Below are positions 10,215 through 21,917 of a stretch of 41,286 nucleotides of DNA, in pieces. Under the pieces are notes generated by a model that saw only the letters and a program-made list of their open reading frames with translations, did not search any database and had not been told where the DNA came from. This stretch comes from Candolleomyces eurysporus (lineage: Eukaryota > Basidiomycota > Agaricomycetes > Agaricales > Psathyrellaceae), in the NCBI GenBank assembly GCA_027579435.1, contig JANBPK010000981.1:1-41286 (forward strand), written 5' to 3'. How positions within the stretch are numbered: position 1 is the first letter of the stretch; each line of letters opens with the position of its first letter. The position numbers and the translations under genes were made by a program.

Positions 10215-10789
10215 ATTCTGTATAGGTGCCACTGCCGTTGTCTTACCGAGGTTGACCCTGGCCTGGATACCCGCCGAGTTTACTTATCCCCACCAGGGTT
10301 TAAGGCCGGTGAACACTTTGGATAACACGCTCACCGGCGAGTTTGAAGGCTCAAATCTTTGGGTGGTTCAAATTTAACTTTTGCCGGTGTTGTATCTGCC
10401 AGGCTTACTTATCCCGGCAGGGGCCCAAGGGCTGCGAGCATTTGTATCAACTGCTCAAATCTAATTCCTGCCGGTGTTGTATCGGCAGCCGGAGTTTATG
10501 TCGATTTACTGGGGTTCTGGTTTGAGGTTTAGCTTGCTAGCAATTCATATGCCCTGGGCTTATTGTTCTCGCCGCCGGGGTTTGATTTCAAAGATGATGG
10601 TCACACGAGTGATCTTGCCGGGGTTCCATCGAAAAGGTTCTAGTTGCAAAGGATCAATAACCAGAGCGCGTCCATCAGCAGAGCGCCTGTGATTTTTGCA
10701 TACCTCACCAAAGTTGTGATCTGACCACAACATTGGCAAGATGATTGTATCATTAACCCCATAATTCCGTTAGCCGAGCAGCAGCCGCA
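10215..10789. other. Spacer with short direct repeats
   Basis: No coding potential is convincing. A block with TTCAAATTTAAC and GCCGGTGTTGTATC near 10366-10398 recurs with changes near 10454-10482 (CTCAAATCTAA, GCCGGTGTTGTATC). TTACTTATCCC also occurs twice (about 10279 and 10404). This suggests two degenerate units of about 90-125 bp. Confidence 0.45.
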
Positions 10790-11430
10790 TTGTTTAGACG
10801 ACATGAATTCAATTGTACATGTAGCAGCCGCAGCGTCTAAATGGCCTACCAATCTGGCAGTTTCACCACAGCCGCACTGTCAAGACAACCCAATAATTCT
10901 CTTGGCTGATTTGGGGCCGCACAGTTTAGATGGCCTACAACTTTCATAGAACAACGAGCAGCCCCGCTGTCTACCAAGTCATGTTAATCGAGCACGACTG
11001 CAGCCGCATCGTCTAATCCACTTGTCAAATGTGTTGTGCAAGTGGCTGCTCCGTCTATTTGTTTGTTTCTTTTTCGTCCATGCAGCCGCTTTGCTTAATT
11101 GGCCCTCATGATGAGCTTGTATATTGCGGCTGCAGCGTCAAAAGAACCATGGCTTGGATGGCACAAACACCAGCCGCTGCATGTACTTGACCCTCGAACT
11201 TGCAACATCGGCGGCCTGTGTGTCTACCGAGCTTGTTTACATTCAGGGCTACCAGGGGCCTCTTTGTTTGCAGGTCTTTTTTGTATTGCAACACAATGCG
11301 GCTGCTCTGTGTGTATGCCAAAACAATTCTGCAGCCGCACGTGCCATGAAATTGCTCCGCCAAGAAACCCCGGGGGCCCGTCTGTCAGTTACACACCAGA
11401 CAACCCCGGCAGCCGCTGTGTATTACAAAG
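10790..11430. repeat. Degenerate GCAGCCGC repeat array
   Basis: GCAGCCGCA or near variants recur at irregular 45-75 bp spacing, often followed by TGTCTAA or CGTCTAA and GGCCTAC. The core is the reverse complement of the TGCGGCTGC core in the 9871-10214 array, so the two blocks are oppositely oriented relatives. Open frames here are repeat-driven. Confidence 0.65.
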
Positions 11431-11784
11431 GGACCTCATTTAATGCAGCCCCTGAGGCTAGACCGTTAAACACGGGACTTAAGCAATGTGGGCTGGTGCA
11501 TATAATATGGGTGCAACGGACTATGTGCCCTGCTCATGATACCCCGGCGGGGCCGCCTCCGTCATCGTAGCATCCGTATCCGTCGACCTCGAATGGTCCA
11601 CCACCTCGTTGCCCATGTGTCGTCGGCCGATCACCATCAGATGACGCAGCAGTCCGCGAGAAGAACCACCACCACCCTAAGGGGGCTGCGCACGAGGTGC
11701 GGTCTGGACGTCCAAGGAGAAGACCTCGTCGCTTCCACCACTCGTCCCACTTCCACTTCCACTTCCACTGGTGTTGCTTCCCAC

Positions 11785-12105
11785 TCAAGCTTCCGTGAGC
11801 CTTGGCCTCATGCAAATCCNGATCCAACTGGANCCCCACACGCCTTCTATACCCGTAGCACCGGAGGCTACCATCCCTGTTCCCCCTNCCCCCTCCTGTT
11901 TGGGACATCCGAAGGAAGCAGTGTCACTGACACCCTGCCTGGCGAGCCGTTCGCAATCCTTGGCTTTGTCCCGTCTCCAGGCAATACTCGGCGCGAGCCC
12001 TGCAGAGAATAGAGTGCGGACGGCAACGCTTGCGCTGACAGCTGCCGCAAAAGTGGCCATGTTCCGCTTTTTGGCTACTGTATTGGTGGTGGTGGTTCCA
12101 GGCAT
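11785..12105 (-). CDS. Weak minus-strand gene candidate
   Basis: The frame opens at an ATG at 12105-12103 (MPGTTTTNT), with a second ATG at 12060. An Ala/Val-rich segment (FAAAVSASVAVRTLF) is followed by a Gly-rich tail. Three Ns (11820, 11833, 11888) fall in it and the frame is lost beyond 11785. Plus-strand frames over the same stretch are equally long. I recognise no domain and it may be a gene fragment next to the repeat block. Confidence 0.2.
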   Translation of the reverse strand: MPGTTTTNTVAKKRNMATFAAAVSASVAVRTLFSAGLAPSIAWRRDKAKDCERLARQGVSDTASFGCPKQEGXGGTGMVASGATGIEGVWXSSWIXICMRPRLTEA

Positions 12106-12179
12106 AGAGGTTGTAGAGGTGGTTGGTGGTGGAGATGTGTTCCTGGATGAGCGGAAAGAGGGTGGTTGGGAGTTAGTAC

Positions 12180-12927
12180 AATGATATATGATATGATATC
12201 GGAATGATTGAACACGAGATGAAATGTGTGCGGTAGATGACAGAACAGAACGAAAGGAAATCAGAAAGGGAAACAGAGCGGGTAGAAGGCAGAACAGGGT
12301 AAGATTGCCATCGCGACACCCGCGACACAATCCAATTCAACAGTACGTCTCGGACAGAGAAAATGGAGAAAACAGGGGAGCACACGAGGGAGCGTGAGGA
12401 AGACCAATGGAATGAATGAATGAATTGGAAGGCCTCTGGAACCCCCCAACCAATCACGAGAAACGAATCGAAACCAAAGGGTATATTGAAAAAAAAGCAA
12501 ACTCACTCGGTTAGATTAGGAGGAGCCGAAGAGTTCTGTCTCCGCACTTCTGTGTTCTCTTCATCCACTGACCTGGAATCACCGCTATCTTATCCGGAGT
12601 CGGGCTTTGGCCTGCTTCATATCCACGTTATGCGAGAATGGGGTCAATAAACCACCCTCTTCAGTCTGACTTGGCCTGAAGGCGATTTCCGACGTATGTG
12701 GGCTTTCTACCAGGTCTTTTTGTGTGAGTATCAACCATGGTGGAGCCAAGGAAGACAACAGTGTTGAAATTGAAGTTGGACATCCATTGATACTGATTTT
12801 CCATGTTGGAAACAAAGGATCTCTTGAAAAGAGATATACGGCTGAACCTAATGAATTGAATGTTTCAGAACAAATGGGCAAAGATAGAGTTGAGTGGGAA
12901 ATGAAGGGATGCGAGGGGGAAGGAGGT
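12180..12927. other. No gene recognised
   Basis: Short open frames occur on both strands without domains, splice-supported extension or consistent codon use. The block may be the intergenic interval between the two weak minus-strand candidates. Confidence 0.3.
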
Positions 12928-13366
12928 TTAAATAAACAGAGACAGACCTACAAACCTGAACACTTGCCGTTCCGAGTCAGCACCATAGAAGCAAACTGAG
13001 GGCGCCGGCAACGGCCAGTCGCCGCCATACTCTTCTAACGAGGAGACTCCTACAGAGCATCTCCTTTTCTTCATTTGGACCATAAGCGGATGTGGTGATA
13101 TATGTGATAATGACGATGAGTGTGTAGACGACAATGTTGAAGGTTCTACAGAGTCCATGAGTCCTTAGCACCACCAAATAGACAAAGCCATGTCAGATGG
13201 ACGTACCTTCTCCATTTGATTCCATCCGTTCCCATATTGCCCTTCCTTCAAAGTATCGCCAGCAGCTGTCCAACAGAAAACGATGATAACCTGACGAAGG
13301 ATCGCTGTAACCGTGATCAAGCGGCGAGCCCGAGGCGTACGGTGGCCAATAGAGGGTGAAGTTCAT
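12928..13366 (-). CDS. Candidate two-exon minus-strand gene, unknown
   Basis: The proposed model has exon 1 at 13366-13207 and exon 2 at 13145-12928. They are joined by a 61-bp intron with a GTACGT donor, a GTGCTAAGG branch and a CTGTAG acceptor, giving about 125 residues with a Ser-rich middle. A competing frame across exon 2 encodes a hydrophobic segment (FNIVVYTLIVIITYI) that looks like a membrane helix. The spliced model and the hydrophobic frame are mutually exclusive, so the true product is uncertain. More exons may lie upstream to about 13800. Confidence 0.25.
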
Positions 13367-13389
13367 CTGGATCTGGAGTGGGGACTGCT

Positions 13390-16180
13390 CCAGGCCAGTA
13401 GTAGCGGAGAAGGGTTATAGGCAGCCTGGCAGGTTGTGGGACGATTTCGACGACTAGACGACGGAGGGTGAGTACAGTAAGAAAGTGGCTATGAATGAAT
13501 GGATACTCGCCATGATCTCATAGTCACTAAAGTCCCCACACAACGAAATCAATCAAGTGGGGCGGGAGGATGGGGAAAGGCAGCGAGGACTGGCTCGAGA
13601 GGACGGGAGCGAATGGATAAAGGAAGAAGGGAGAGAAGAGGAGCACTTGCGACGCAGCCAGAGGATCAGACGGTGCTCAAAAGAAAGAACAGGGCCTGGG
13701 CATCTACCATTGCACTGGTGGTATTGACGTTGACGTTGAAGGGGTATGGGGCAAATGGTGGTTCATGGCTGGCTCCGCGTGTTTGAGCAGAGCACATGAA
13801 CTTTCAGCAAACACTGCGTTTTAAGACTCCAAAGATGCTCGTCCTGAGATGGCCATGGGTAGGGAGGTGAGAGGACCTTCGATACATATGTGAAAGGCCG
13901 TTGCAAAAGTTGTGGCTAGGGCTAATTCGAATTTGGTAGGTCCCAGCACCGTGTCAAAATCTATCAGAATCTCCTGATCCCGGCATTTTTTGCCCCTGTG
14001 ACAGTACTGGTTGTGGAACCTTCATAATGCAATCAGCGCTAGCATTGAAACTGCTCGTAACACTCCGAGCACTCACAACACAGTGGTTGAGCCAAGAAGG
14101 AGGCTTGATGATACCAGCAAAGAATTAATGAACCATAAAGCCTGTCACTGACACCGGAAATGACCGTGCCCATTACGATCAACCTTTGGCCGAAGGTTGA
14201 ATAGCTCTTCAGCCAAGAATCTAAGGCCTCGTCTGGGATGGAGCTCATGAATGCCATAAAGTCGCAAAGACATTCCATCACCAACGGAAACCGTCTTGCA
14301 GATCAGGACAAAGTGATTCCAAGGTCACAGCAGGAAGATTACTCATGGAACCTGTCATCCAGCATCTCTGTGCATCTCCTGGTTCAGTAATAGGTCCAAG
14401 GTCCTAAGCTCTGACGCCCAATACTTATAGAAGAGGCTGATCCCTGCAAGGATAAACATGTTAACCCAATGGGCCAAGACGACACCACTCCGAGGTCCTT
14501 AAATTCGGACGATGCGCAGAAATAGGATTTACGAGTAGACGCATCCAATGGGATGCGGACTTGTCCAAGTTCTTATATGCTCAGAGTCATTTCCTTGACG
14601 AGAAATAGCTTTTTCACAATTGTGATCCTGAAACGAAGTATCATGCAGCCTAAAGAACTTGAAGCGATATACGCACCTGCTTCCCTCCGAAAGAACCTTT
14701 ACGTTCACCGGAAATCAAACAGCTCTGTATGTGAATGTTTTGATGGAAAGTTGGCAAGATTACGACAGTTCAGCTAAAAAAGATGACCCGCAGGCGGGAC
14801 CATATGAGCTGTACTGCCTCGAGCTCTATGCGACAAAACCTAGTGCTAAAATTGTGCCCGAACCCCGACCACAAGCGTAGAATGTTTGACGATCTGCGTC
14901 AAATGACTTCCCAAACCCGCGAGAGGCACACATCGTTACCTCTAAGCAGATATGTCAACGCCGCACCTGCAGACAGGGCTGGTCAGCAACAAAACCAAGA
15001 GCTCAGGGATTAGGACCATTGCTTATGCACCTGTCAATCCATCGCCGGGGGTATGACCAAAATATAGTTATGATGTGCTACAATATCGGGTCTTGAATGC
15101 CTGATCCTTGAAACGGATCCCTTCAGGCTACTCGTTCAAGGAGTGGCTAATCTCGATTTGGCGCAGAACAGTGTGCCCTTTAATGTGTTCACAAGACCTT
15201 TCTGCTCGCAGGCTTACCATTCGACCACTCCAGGCCATATTTTTGTCTGAAGAACCTCATCCAGGGAAGAAACACACCTATTATTTTCCAAGAAGCTAAA
15301 ACCTCGAACTGACCAAGTATATGCGCCCAGCATGCTGAGATACCGCCTGACTCGCACCAATGTCGTATTGTCGAAGAGACCTTTGTAATGAGCACCTTCT
15401 GTCGATATTTATACTCTCTTTTGAACAAGTAGATAAGAGCAGCATGGTGGTTCTGAAAGAAGGGATTCGAGTTCAAAAGATTCTGTTCAATTGAGGACAA
15501 TATTTGTGGATATTAGCATCCCAAGCCCTAGCGCCACAACGTGCTTGGCTGCAATACACCGTTCGAGCGAATCAGTTGAATGTGATCATTTCTTCTTGAC
15601 CGTTCCGCTCGCACCAATTTCACAAACTTACACTGATTTCTACTGACGCTAGACATTTCTATCGCCTTCACCTTGGGTAGAAAAGGTAAATACAGTTTGA
15701 AGTTGATCATTGATATCCCTGGCGTAGCTGAACTTCTGTTGGGGATCATCAATCAGAGCCACTCATCCTGTATTGGTGTCGTGGCGACACTTATAAGAGC
15801 AGCCTCCGTGAGAGAGGAGTTTAATTGTCTTCTCTCCCTCTCTGCCCTTGTTTCTGAGATATTGAACGCGTATTGAGCTCAGGTGAGTGGCTTATCTACG
15901 CGGAGTCTGCAACTTCAACTTACCCCTGATCGACGACTCCAGGCAAGCAGCGATCGTATCTACTCGTCGCAGGTACGCTGAAGAAATATAAGCCCGTTGA
16001 ATCTATCTCAATTCTGCATATTCTATGCAAGCGGCCCGGTCCCTTTGTGGATGTCGACTCGAAGAGTAACATTTTGAACGTAGTCACCGGAACCGGATCA
16101 TCAGACATCCTTAAAAGAGTTTGAAGTTGAGTGGCTCTCACCCACATCCCTGTTCTCTGAACCTATTCACCCTCTTCAAA
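13390..16180. other. Long stretch without an assignable gene
   Basis: Several open frames of 60-100 codons occur on both strands: plus-strand 14659-14880 with a YELYCLELYATKP stretch, and minus-strand 16113-15920 starting MSDDPVPVTTF, followed by a GTAAGT donor. None joins into a convincing multi-exon model and none matches a family I know. This may hold a degenerate or lineage-specific gene. The last part is the promoter of the F-box gene. Confidence 0.3.
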
Positions 16181-16272
16181 GTGAGTAGTCGAACATGACA
16201 ATAGCCCTTTGCCAAGCTGACACCCCTCCAGCGCCGAACCTTCTTTATCAGACTAAGCAAAGAACAAAAGCC

Positions 16273-18468
16273 ATGTCGGCAGAACTCCCAGTCGAGATCC
16301 TCCAAACCATATTCTACCTCCTCGCTTGTGGTGGGCCCTCCGTCTCCCACTCCTTCCGTGATCTCCTCTCCGTCTCACATGTCTGCACCCTCTGGCGCTC
16401 TGCTGCGCTTCGTGCCTCCCCCGCTTGGGCATGCATCCTTGACCTTTCTAAACTCCGGTCTGGATTTTCGAACTCGTATAATGAAGTCTTCAAGAGGACT
16501 GCGGGTGCGACTTTGATGGTTAAGGCTACCTTAGGACAGGATAGTCCTCGATTGACTTTAACTTTACCTTCTGAAGGGTCATCCGACGGTACTAAGGCTG
16601 TTCTCAGGTGGGGAAGAATACTGAACGAGTTCAGCGAACGCGTAGGGTTGTTGAAGGTCAGGTTCACAGAGAGGACGCCTGGGGAAGACAAAATGGGCGT
16701 GTTGAAGGAGGTGCTTGGAAGGAAAGCGGGGGCTTTGAAGGGTCTGTGGTTGGCGTTTGATCCGGAGGTGTTGGACTCGGAAGGGGTGGTCAAGTTGTCT
16801 GCTCCAAGACCTGTCAGCTTCACCGGGGATCATACGAATACGAACACGAATACGAATAATGCTCCTCCTGTCCCTTCAGGCACGAGCTCCAGACAACAAC
16901 AAGAAGTGTGGACCCTCTTCTCAGGCTTCGCACCCCACCTCCAACGTATCCATCTCCAAAACTGTTTGCTCGACTTTCACCCCTCCGTCCTCCCATCTAA
17001 CAACATCTTTGCGAACCTGACCTCGTTCCAGCTCGTCATCATGCGTAACCTCCCAGCCGGTGTTGCCTATATACTGGACCAGACTATTATACCACCGCAC
17101 GGCCATCATGATGATGGTGCCCGAGGAGCAGTCACAGTCAATTACAGTTGGATCGAGGTGTTCAGGGCTATGCCTCAGTTGGAGACTCTACACTTGCTTG
17201 GGATACCGCCAGAAGCTGGGAAGGCTGGTGGTGCTGGCAGTGATAGCGCAAACAGGAGTGGCAGCGGCAGCGGGGAGCAGGAAGTGGTAAAGTTCGGCAG
17301 GCTTAAGGATCTAGCAATTGTTTCATACAGCACGATGGTCGAATATTTGACGAAGCGGATCGAGTTACCTTCAGCACCTTCGTCGTCCTCAACCCCGTCA
17401 ATTCCTGGAGACGGATACAGTATCCCTGGAGCCCTCGTGCCCAAGTGTCATCTCAGCTTGAACGTCACGCTCCCTCCAGAGCCAAACATACTCTCAACCT
17501 ACGGCGTCAATTTCGTGCAAAAGAAGTTTAGAGGGAGGACGGGAGGTGTAAAGGAAGTCAAGCTCAAGATTGGGGAGTACTCGCTTTCAGTTGTGGCTTT
17601 TCACTATGAGGAGGGTCGGAGTGGGCTGCCTAAATCTAAGAGGAAGAAACTGGTGATCGAGGAAAGACGGGAGGAAGGTCATATGGAGGTGACTATCGAG
17701 GATTACTTCTGGACAGCGATACAAGAAGATGAGGGAACTGACTTGGAGGAAGACGTGGACACGGAACCAGAATCGCAACCTCACGAACAACACCGACGCA
17801 AACTAGAAAACCAACGCCTTGTCAGGTACTTCCATCACCCCGATGTCGACATTGACCTCTCAGGACGATACACTTCTTGGACCCAACTCAGTCTGTCACT
17901 CGCTCAAGGGCTCTCGTTCCTCTCGCAACATGCTTTATTGGACTTCTTATCCAACCTCTCGTAACCTTCTGCCAATTCTGCCTCCAGGATCGTACCCATG
18001 CTCAAGAACGTGTGGAAAGTCGATCTAGATTTCGTTTGTGACGCCGTGGGGTTCAGCTATGTCAACAATGAAATTGTTTCGAATCATGAGTTGTTAAACA
18101 CCTCCCTCATATCCCTCCTTTCGCTCTTCGTACACGCCAAACGACTCGTTTTCAACAACGCGGAGACAATCAAGAAGGTCGTTATCCCCATCCTTCAGGG
18201 CTACCCGCCCGTTATCGCTAGTGAATGCGAACGCCAACTCTACTACTGTTATAATAAAACCAAGGGGAAGAGGGATACGAGTTTGCTGCCGATCTTGTTT
18301 CCAAATGTGACGCTGATCGAGGTGAAGGAAGAGTGTTTGGAGGATGATGCGGTTTGTGCGACGTTGGAGGCCTATGAGATTTGGAGGGTGGAGATGGGCA
18401 GGGCAGTTTCTACGGTTGCTGTGGAGAGCAGTGTGCTGCAGGTGAATGTAAACTCGAGTGCGTGGTGA
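16273..18468 (+). CDS. F-box domain protein
   Basis: The start at 16273 follows a 5' leader intron (16181-16231, GTGAGT donor, GCTGAC branch), so the in-frame ATG at 16195 lies inside that intron. The N-terminus has the F-box pattern of agaricomycete proteins: LPVEILQTIF, SVSHVCTLWRSAAL and SPAWACI, within about 55 residues. The rest has scattered leucine-rich stretches, Gly/Ser and Glu-rich low-complexity segments and no enzyme motif. It likely acts as a substrate adaptor of an SCF ubiquitin ligase. One TAA at 17962-17964 splits the frame, which otherwise continues in the same phase to 18468. Removing 17961-17987 (GTAACC to CTCCAG, 27 nt) restores about 722 residues, but that is very short for an intron. 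A nonsense mutation or sequencing error is the alternative. Confidence 0.75.
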
Positions 18469-19559
18469 TGGAGCGAGCGACAGGGTGTTTATTTGGTTTC
18501 ATGGATCTTAACATCTAAAAGCGATAATGTAGATTTCTGGAGATCTAGTCACGGTTCTTTGAGGCGCGAACCCCAGGATCTACTTTGAAATGGCTTCCTC
18601 TTTGTTCTTGTTCTTGCCCAAGCCTCAGAGGACGAACGGGTCGATATCCGAAACCAGCGGAAGCAGCTCGACGACTCTGCAAGTCATCTGCAGGCACGAT
18701 TCCTCTCAAGGGTCCATATTGACGAATTCAGACTCCCACTAACGACGACCCTGCCAGGGATCGTGAGGCCGGGGACTAAGTCTACTTTCCTTATTTGTGA
18801 GCGGTGATCACTTCAGCGTCAGACTTCTTTCCCTACTCTGAGGCCGTTCGTCCCCATGTTAAGACAAACAGACGCGGTACCGCTACATTATGCTATGTAT
18901 ATCACCCATTTCCGTCAAAAATTGGAGCATGTTGGTGGTTATGAATAGAGAGTGTTGCACGTACATGCCTGATCTAGATGTTAGCGTCTCACAATACGCA
19001 GACGGTCAGCTCATTTTCCGGTCCGTATCTCAGACGTCTCAATCGAGAGTGATGTCTGGGTTTTGGCAATTCCTGAGGCAGTCCTCACTCCAGGGGTGGG
19101 AGGTCTGAACCGGAGACTCAGGTCAGTCAAGGGCGATGACGTCTTGAACTTGATATTCTTGGAAACAGCTTTCCCTGAATGTGACAACTTGCCTGTATTG
19201 GACGAATGTATTATGGGCGGCACTTCTTGTCTTTCCGCTTAATCTACATTCACTTATGCGAAATTCTTGCGATACGCTTTGACAAAACGGGAGGATCGTC
19301 TGTCCAATTTCGCGTTGTTCACCTGGTTTTCCTCCCACAAGCCTGCCAACGACGTCGTTTTATGATAGGTGTGACGCGCATTCAGTCAACCGTTCGTCAC
19401 CGAGCTGCTTTCACTCTGGAAATGTGTTGTTTGCGAAGTTCTCCCCACTCCACGGCTCCACCTCTTCGAGATGGTGAACTCAGGTACATGCACGTTTAAG
19501 AGAATTGTATTGTTGCAGACGGGACTTGGCAAACAAATAACAGATATTACGCTTCGAGA
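18469..19559. other. F-box 3' region and hydrophobin upstream region
   Basis: The first about 150 bp is the F-box gene's 3' flank, which is duplicated at 21.5 kb. I see no gene in the remainder; the frames are short and overlapping. The final few hundred bases are probably the hydrophobin promoter. Confidence 0.4.
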
Positions 19560-19563
19560 AAGA

Positions 19564-19574
19564 TATATGTAAAA
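19564..19574 (+). promoter_or_regulatory. Candidate TATA box of the hydrophobin gene
   Basis: TATATGTAAAA lies about 95 bp upstream of the ATG and is followed by a pyrimidine/CA-rich leader (CCACCATTCCTCACTC). This arrangement suits a strongly expressed fungal gene. Confidence 0.5.
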
Positions 19575-19659
19575 GCCCACCAGTTTCAACCACCATTCCT
19601 CACTCGAACACTCCTTACTGTTCAGTTCAGCTTTCCAACAGCACCTCGCCCTCTCAAAC

Positions 19660-20136
19660 ATGCAATTCAAGGCTCTCATCGCACTTGCTCTCGCTGCAGT
19701 CGCAATCGCAGTCCCCACTGGTGGCGGTGGCGGTGGCTCGCCGACTCCCATCCCGCCCAGTCAATGCAACACTGGGCCAATTCAGTGCTGCAACAGCGTT
19801 CAGGCTGCTGGCGCTCCTGCTGTGTCCGNCCCTATTTGCTTTACTGGGCATTGTCGTTCAGGACGTCAACATCCCTGTTGGTGTCACCTGCAGTCCCATC
19901 TCTGTCATCGGTGTTCCTGGAAATTCTTGGTAAATTTTCTTATTATGCGTCGATTCGAATTCGTGCTTACTTGCCACCACTAGCTCCGCCCAGGCCATGT
20001 GCTGCGAGAACAACACCTTCAGTAAGTAGCTAATGATTCGGGCCTGAGTTGAGTCTGTGCGGACGCTAACGCTAACTTTGACTTTACAGACGGCATTGTC
20101 GCCATTGGCTGCACTCCCGTCAACCTCAACCTATAA
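19660..20136 (+). CDS. Class I hydrophobin
   Basis: The exons are 19660-19929, 19984-20021 and 20090-20136, with consensus splice sites in phase. A signal peptide (MQFKALIALALAAVAIAV) is followed by a Gly-rich linker and all eight hydrophobin cysteines. These are one Cys then a CC pair in exon 1, VTC in exon 1, the fifth Cys split across intron 1 (NSC), the second CC pair in exon 2 and IGC in exon 3. Class I spacing and the CCN and CCE contexts fit. A one-base frame change is required at the N at 19829, which I read as an assembly error because cysteines on both sides are intact. Secreted hydrophobins self-assemble at air-water interfaces and coat aerial hyphae and fruiting bodies. About 105 residues; only the N leaves the middle uncertain. 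Confidence 0.9.
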
Positions 20137-21465
20137 GCTGCCATTTCCAAGAGGCGGTGAAGACAGCTTGAGTTTGATTCTGGTTTCTAGATCAATCAAC
20201 CACAACAACCTTTCCCTCTCATTCTTTTTATAATGGGTGCATCTGTTTGAGTGTATTTAGGATTGTGGTGCTTAAATGTGATGTTTTTGACTGAGCTTGA
20301 ACTTCGGGGGCGCGCAAAATTTTAGCGGGCGCCCGTCCCTGTCCCAGCTTCTGTGACATTGCCATGGGCGGGTGTTACTGCCTCACTTTTCTCAACCACC
20401 ACGTTATGGGGAACATGCGAAACTTATATCTCAATCCCAGGGGTAGATAAATCAGTTTCTTAGGTGACCAAGGGAACGCCTTTCTTTCAATCCACCTACT
20501 AGACTTGCAGAACAAATACAAATTACAATGGGTGTGTTTCAGCTTCTCTCTCTGCCCATCCTCTCTCTCCCTTTCATTTCTATGGATCTGAATGCAAGGG
20601 TAGGAATTGGAAACACCGTCAAGCAGATGCTCAAGGACAAGGTTTCCGGAAGTGAGACCGAGGAGAATTTGTGTCGTTGTACCTCTCATGGCTCCCGACG
20701 AGTCAGCACGGGTGGAACTGATCCTATCGAGAAGTTGGATGATCCTGCGTCCGTCACCAACTCGACCCAGGCTTTTCACAATGTGCTCACCGTCTCAGGC
20801 GCCACTGCGACTGAGAGGCTTCAATTGGATCTTACTACAGACCAAGGTTTGGAGACTATGAGGAGTGGCCAGGATATCGCAGGTCTTGATAGACGCCGCA
20901 GCGGCCCATGGTGGGTCTCTGGCCGGCACCCATCAGGGAGCTTGTACTTTGTGTGAGTTATCTTTTTTTTTGACTTCATCGTGCTACTTTTGACGGTACC
21001 ATCAGGTATTCCTAAGGAATCCATCTCCGCGAGTCAGGAACTTAGCACACACATGGCGGGAGGGACATTCGCGTCGGTCCTACCTCTCCCACCGCTCTTG
21101 GCTCCCCTACTGGCCAGCCTATGGGAGGTTAGAAGGTTGAAAGCACAGAGGTGCTCAGCCCTGGCGAATGTTCGAAGGGCCATCTCTCTTCCAGCCGTCA
21201 CCTTGGTCATACAGGCAGTGCGTAGACCGAGTTGAATTGCCCATCGCATTTGTGTTGATCTTCTCCATTCTTGGATCATCGACACGACTCAGAACATGGC
21301 AAACGCAACGTCATGCCTACTGGAGATATGATCGAGGATACAACGCAATTGAACCGTACGTCCTTCTCAGATAGAGAATATTATTTTCAATAATACTTTG
21401 CAGCTGTTACTTATGATCAGAGTCAATTCTGGAGAAAAGATAGAAACACCAACTGTGGTGCTCTA
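20137..21465. other. No gene recognised
   Basis: A 142-codon plus-strand frame at 20528-20956 starts with ATG and a hydrophobic N-terminus (MGVFQLLSLPILSLPF). Minus-strand frames over it are as open, and no domain is visible. A GC-rich near-palindrome centred on AAAATTTT (about 20307-20333, GGGCGCGC to GGGCGCCC) lies downstream of the hydrophobin gene. Confidence 0.3.
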
Positions 21466-21682
21466 GAGGCCTATGAGATTTAGAGAGGCAGTTTCTACGG
21501 TTGCTGTGGAGAGCAGTGTGCTGCAGGTGAATGTCAACTTGAGGGAGCGAGCGACAGGGTATTTTTTTTAGTTTCATGGATATAAACATCTAATAGCGAT
21601 ATTTTGGGTTTGTGGAGATCTAGTCACGGTTCTTTGAGGCACGAATCCCGTGGCCCACTTCGAAACAGCTTCCTCTTTATTC
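21466..21682 (+). pseudogene. Broken direct duplicate of the F-box gene 3' end
   Basis: This stretch matches 18369-18615, covering the last about 30 codons and 3' flank of the F-box gene, in the same orientation. Shared blocks include GAGGCCTATGAGATTT, GCAGTTTCTACGGTTGC, GAGCGAGCGACAGGGT and GGAGATCTAGTCACGG. In this copy a Trp codon reads TAG and about 16 bp are missing from the coding part. The rest of the gene is not recognisable upstream. Confidence 0.85.
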
Positions 21683-21917
21683 GTTCTCCTGGCTAGCCAG
21701 CCAGCAAATATTTTTTATTACCCGCGGCGATTCAGCAGAGCTTCACCAGCTACCTACAGACAAAATAAATACTCTCTTTTTTTTCAGAAATCAAACACAT
21801 TCATTCCATTGCATCGAACCNAAAAAATCCATTATTAATGAACAAGTGAATCATAGGAACCAAGTAGGACCGGATAAAATACCATAATCGCGGTAGTATG
21901 TACTGGACCTCGCCCAC

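Noticed and set aside
3600..11500. Possible KDZ transposase accompanying the TET/JBP genes
   Set aside because: No CxC-type cysteine cluster or RNase H-like DDE block was found on either strand, so no transposase is claimed.
9894..11570. Plus-strand open frames within the 44-bp and GCAGCCGC arrays
   Set aside because: Products repeat with the DNA unit and lack gene structure.
16195..16272. Upstream ATG at 16195 as the F-box start
   Set aside because: It lies inside a well-formed 5' leader intron (16181-16231), and the F-box sequence begins right after the ATG at 16273.
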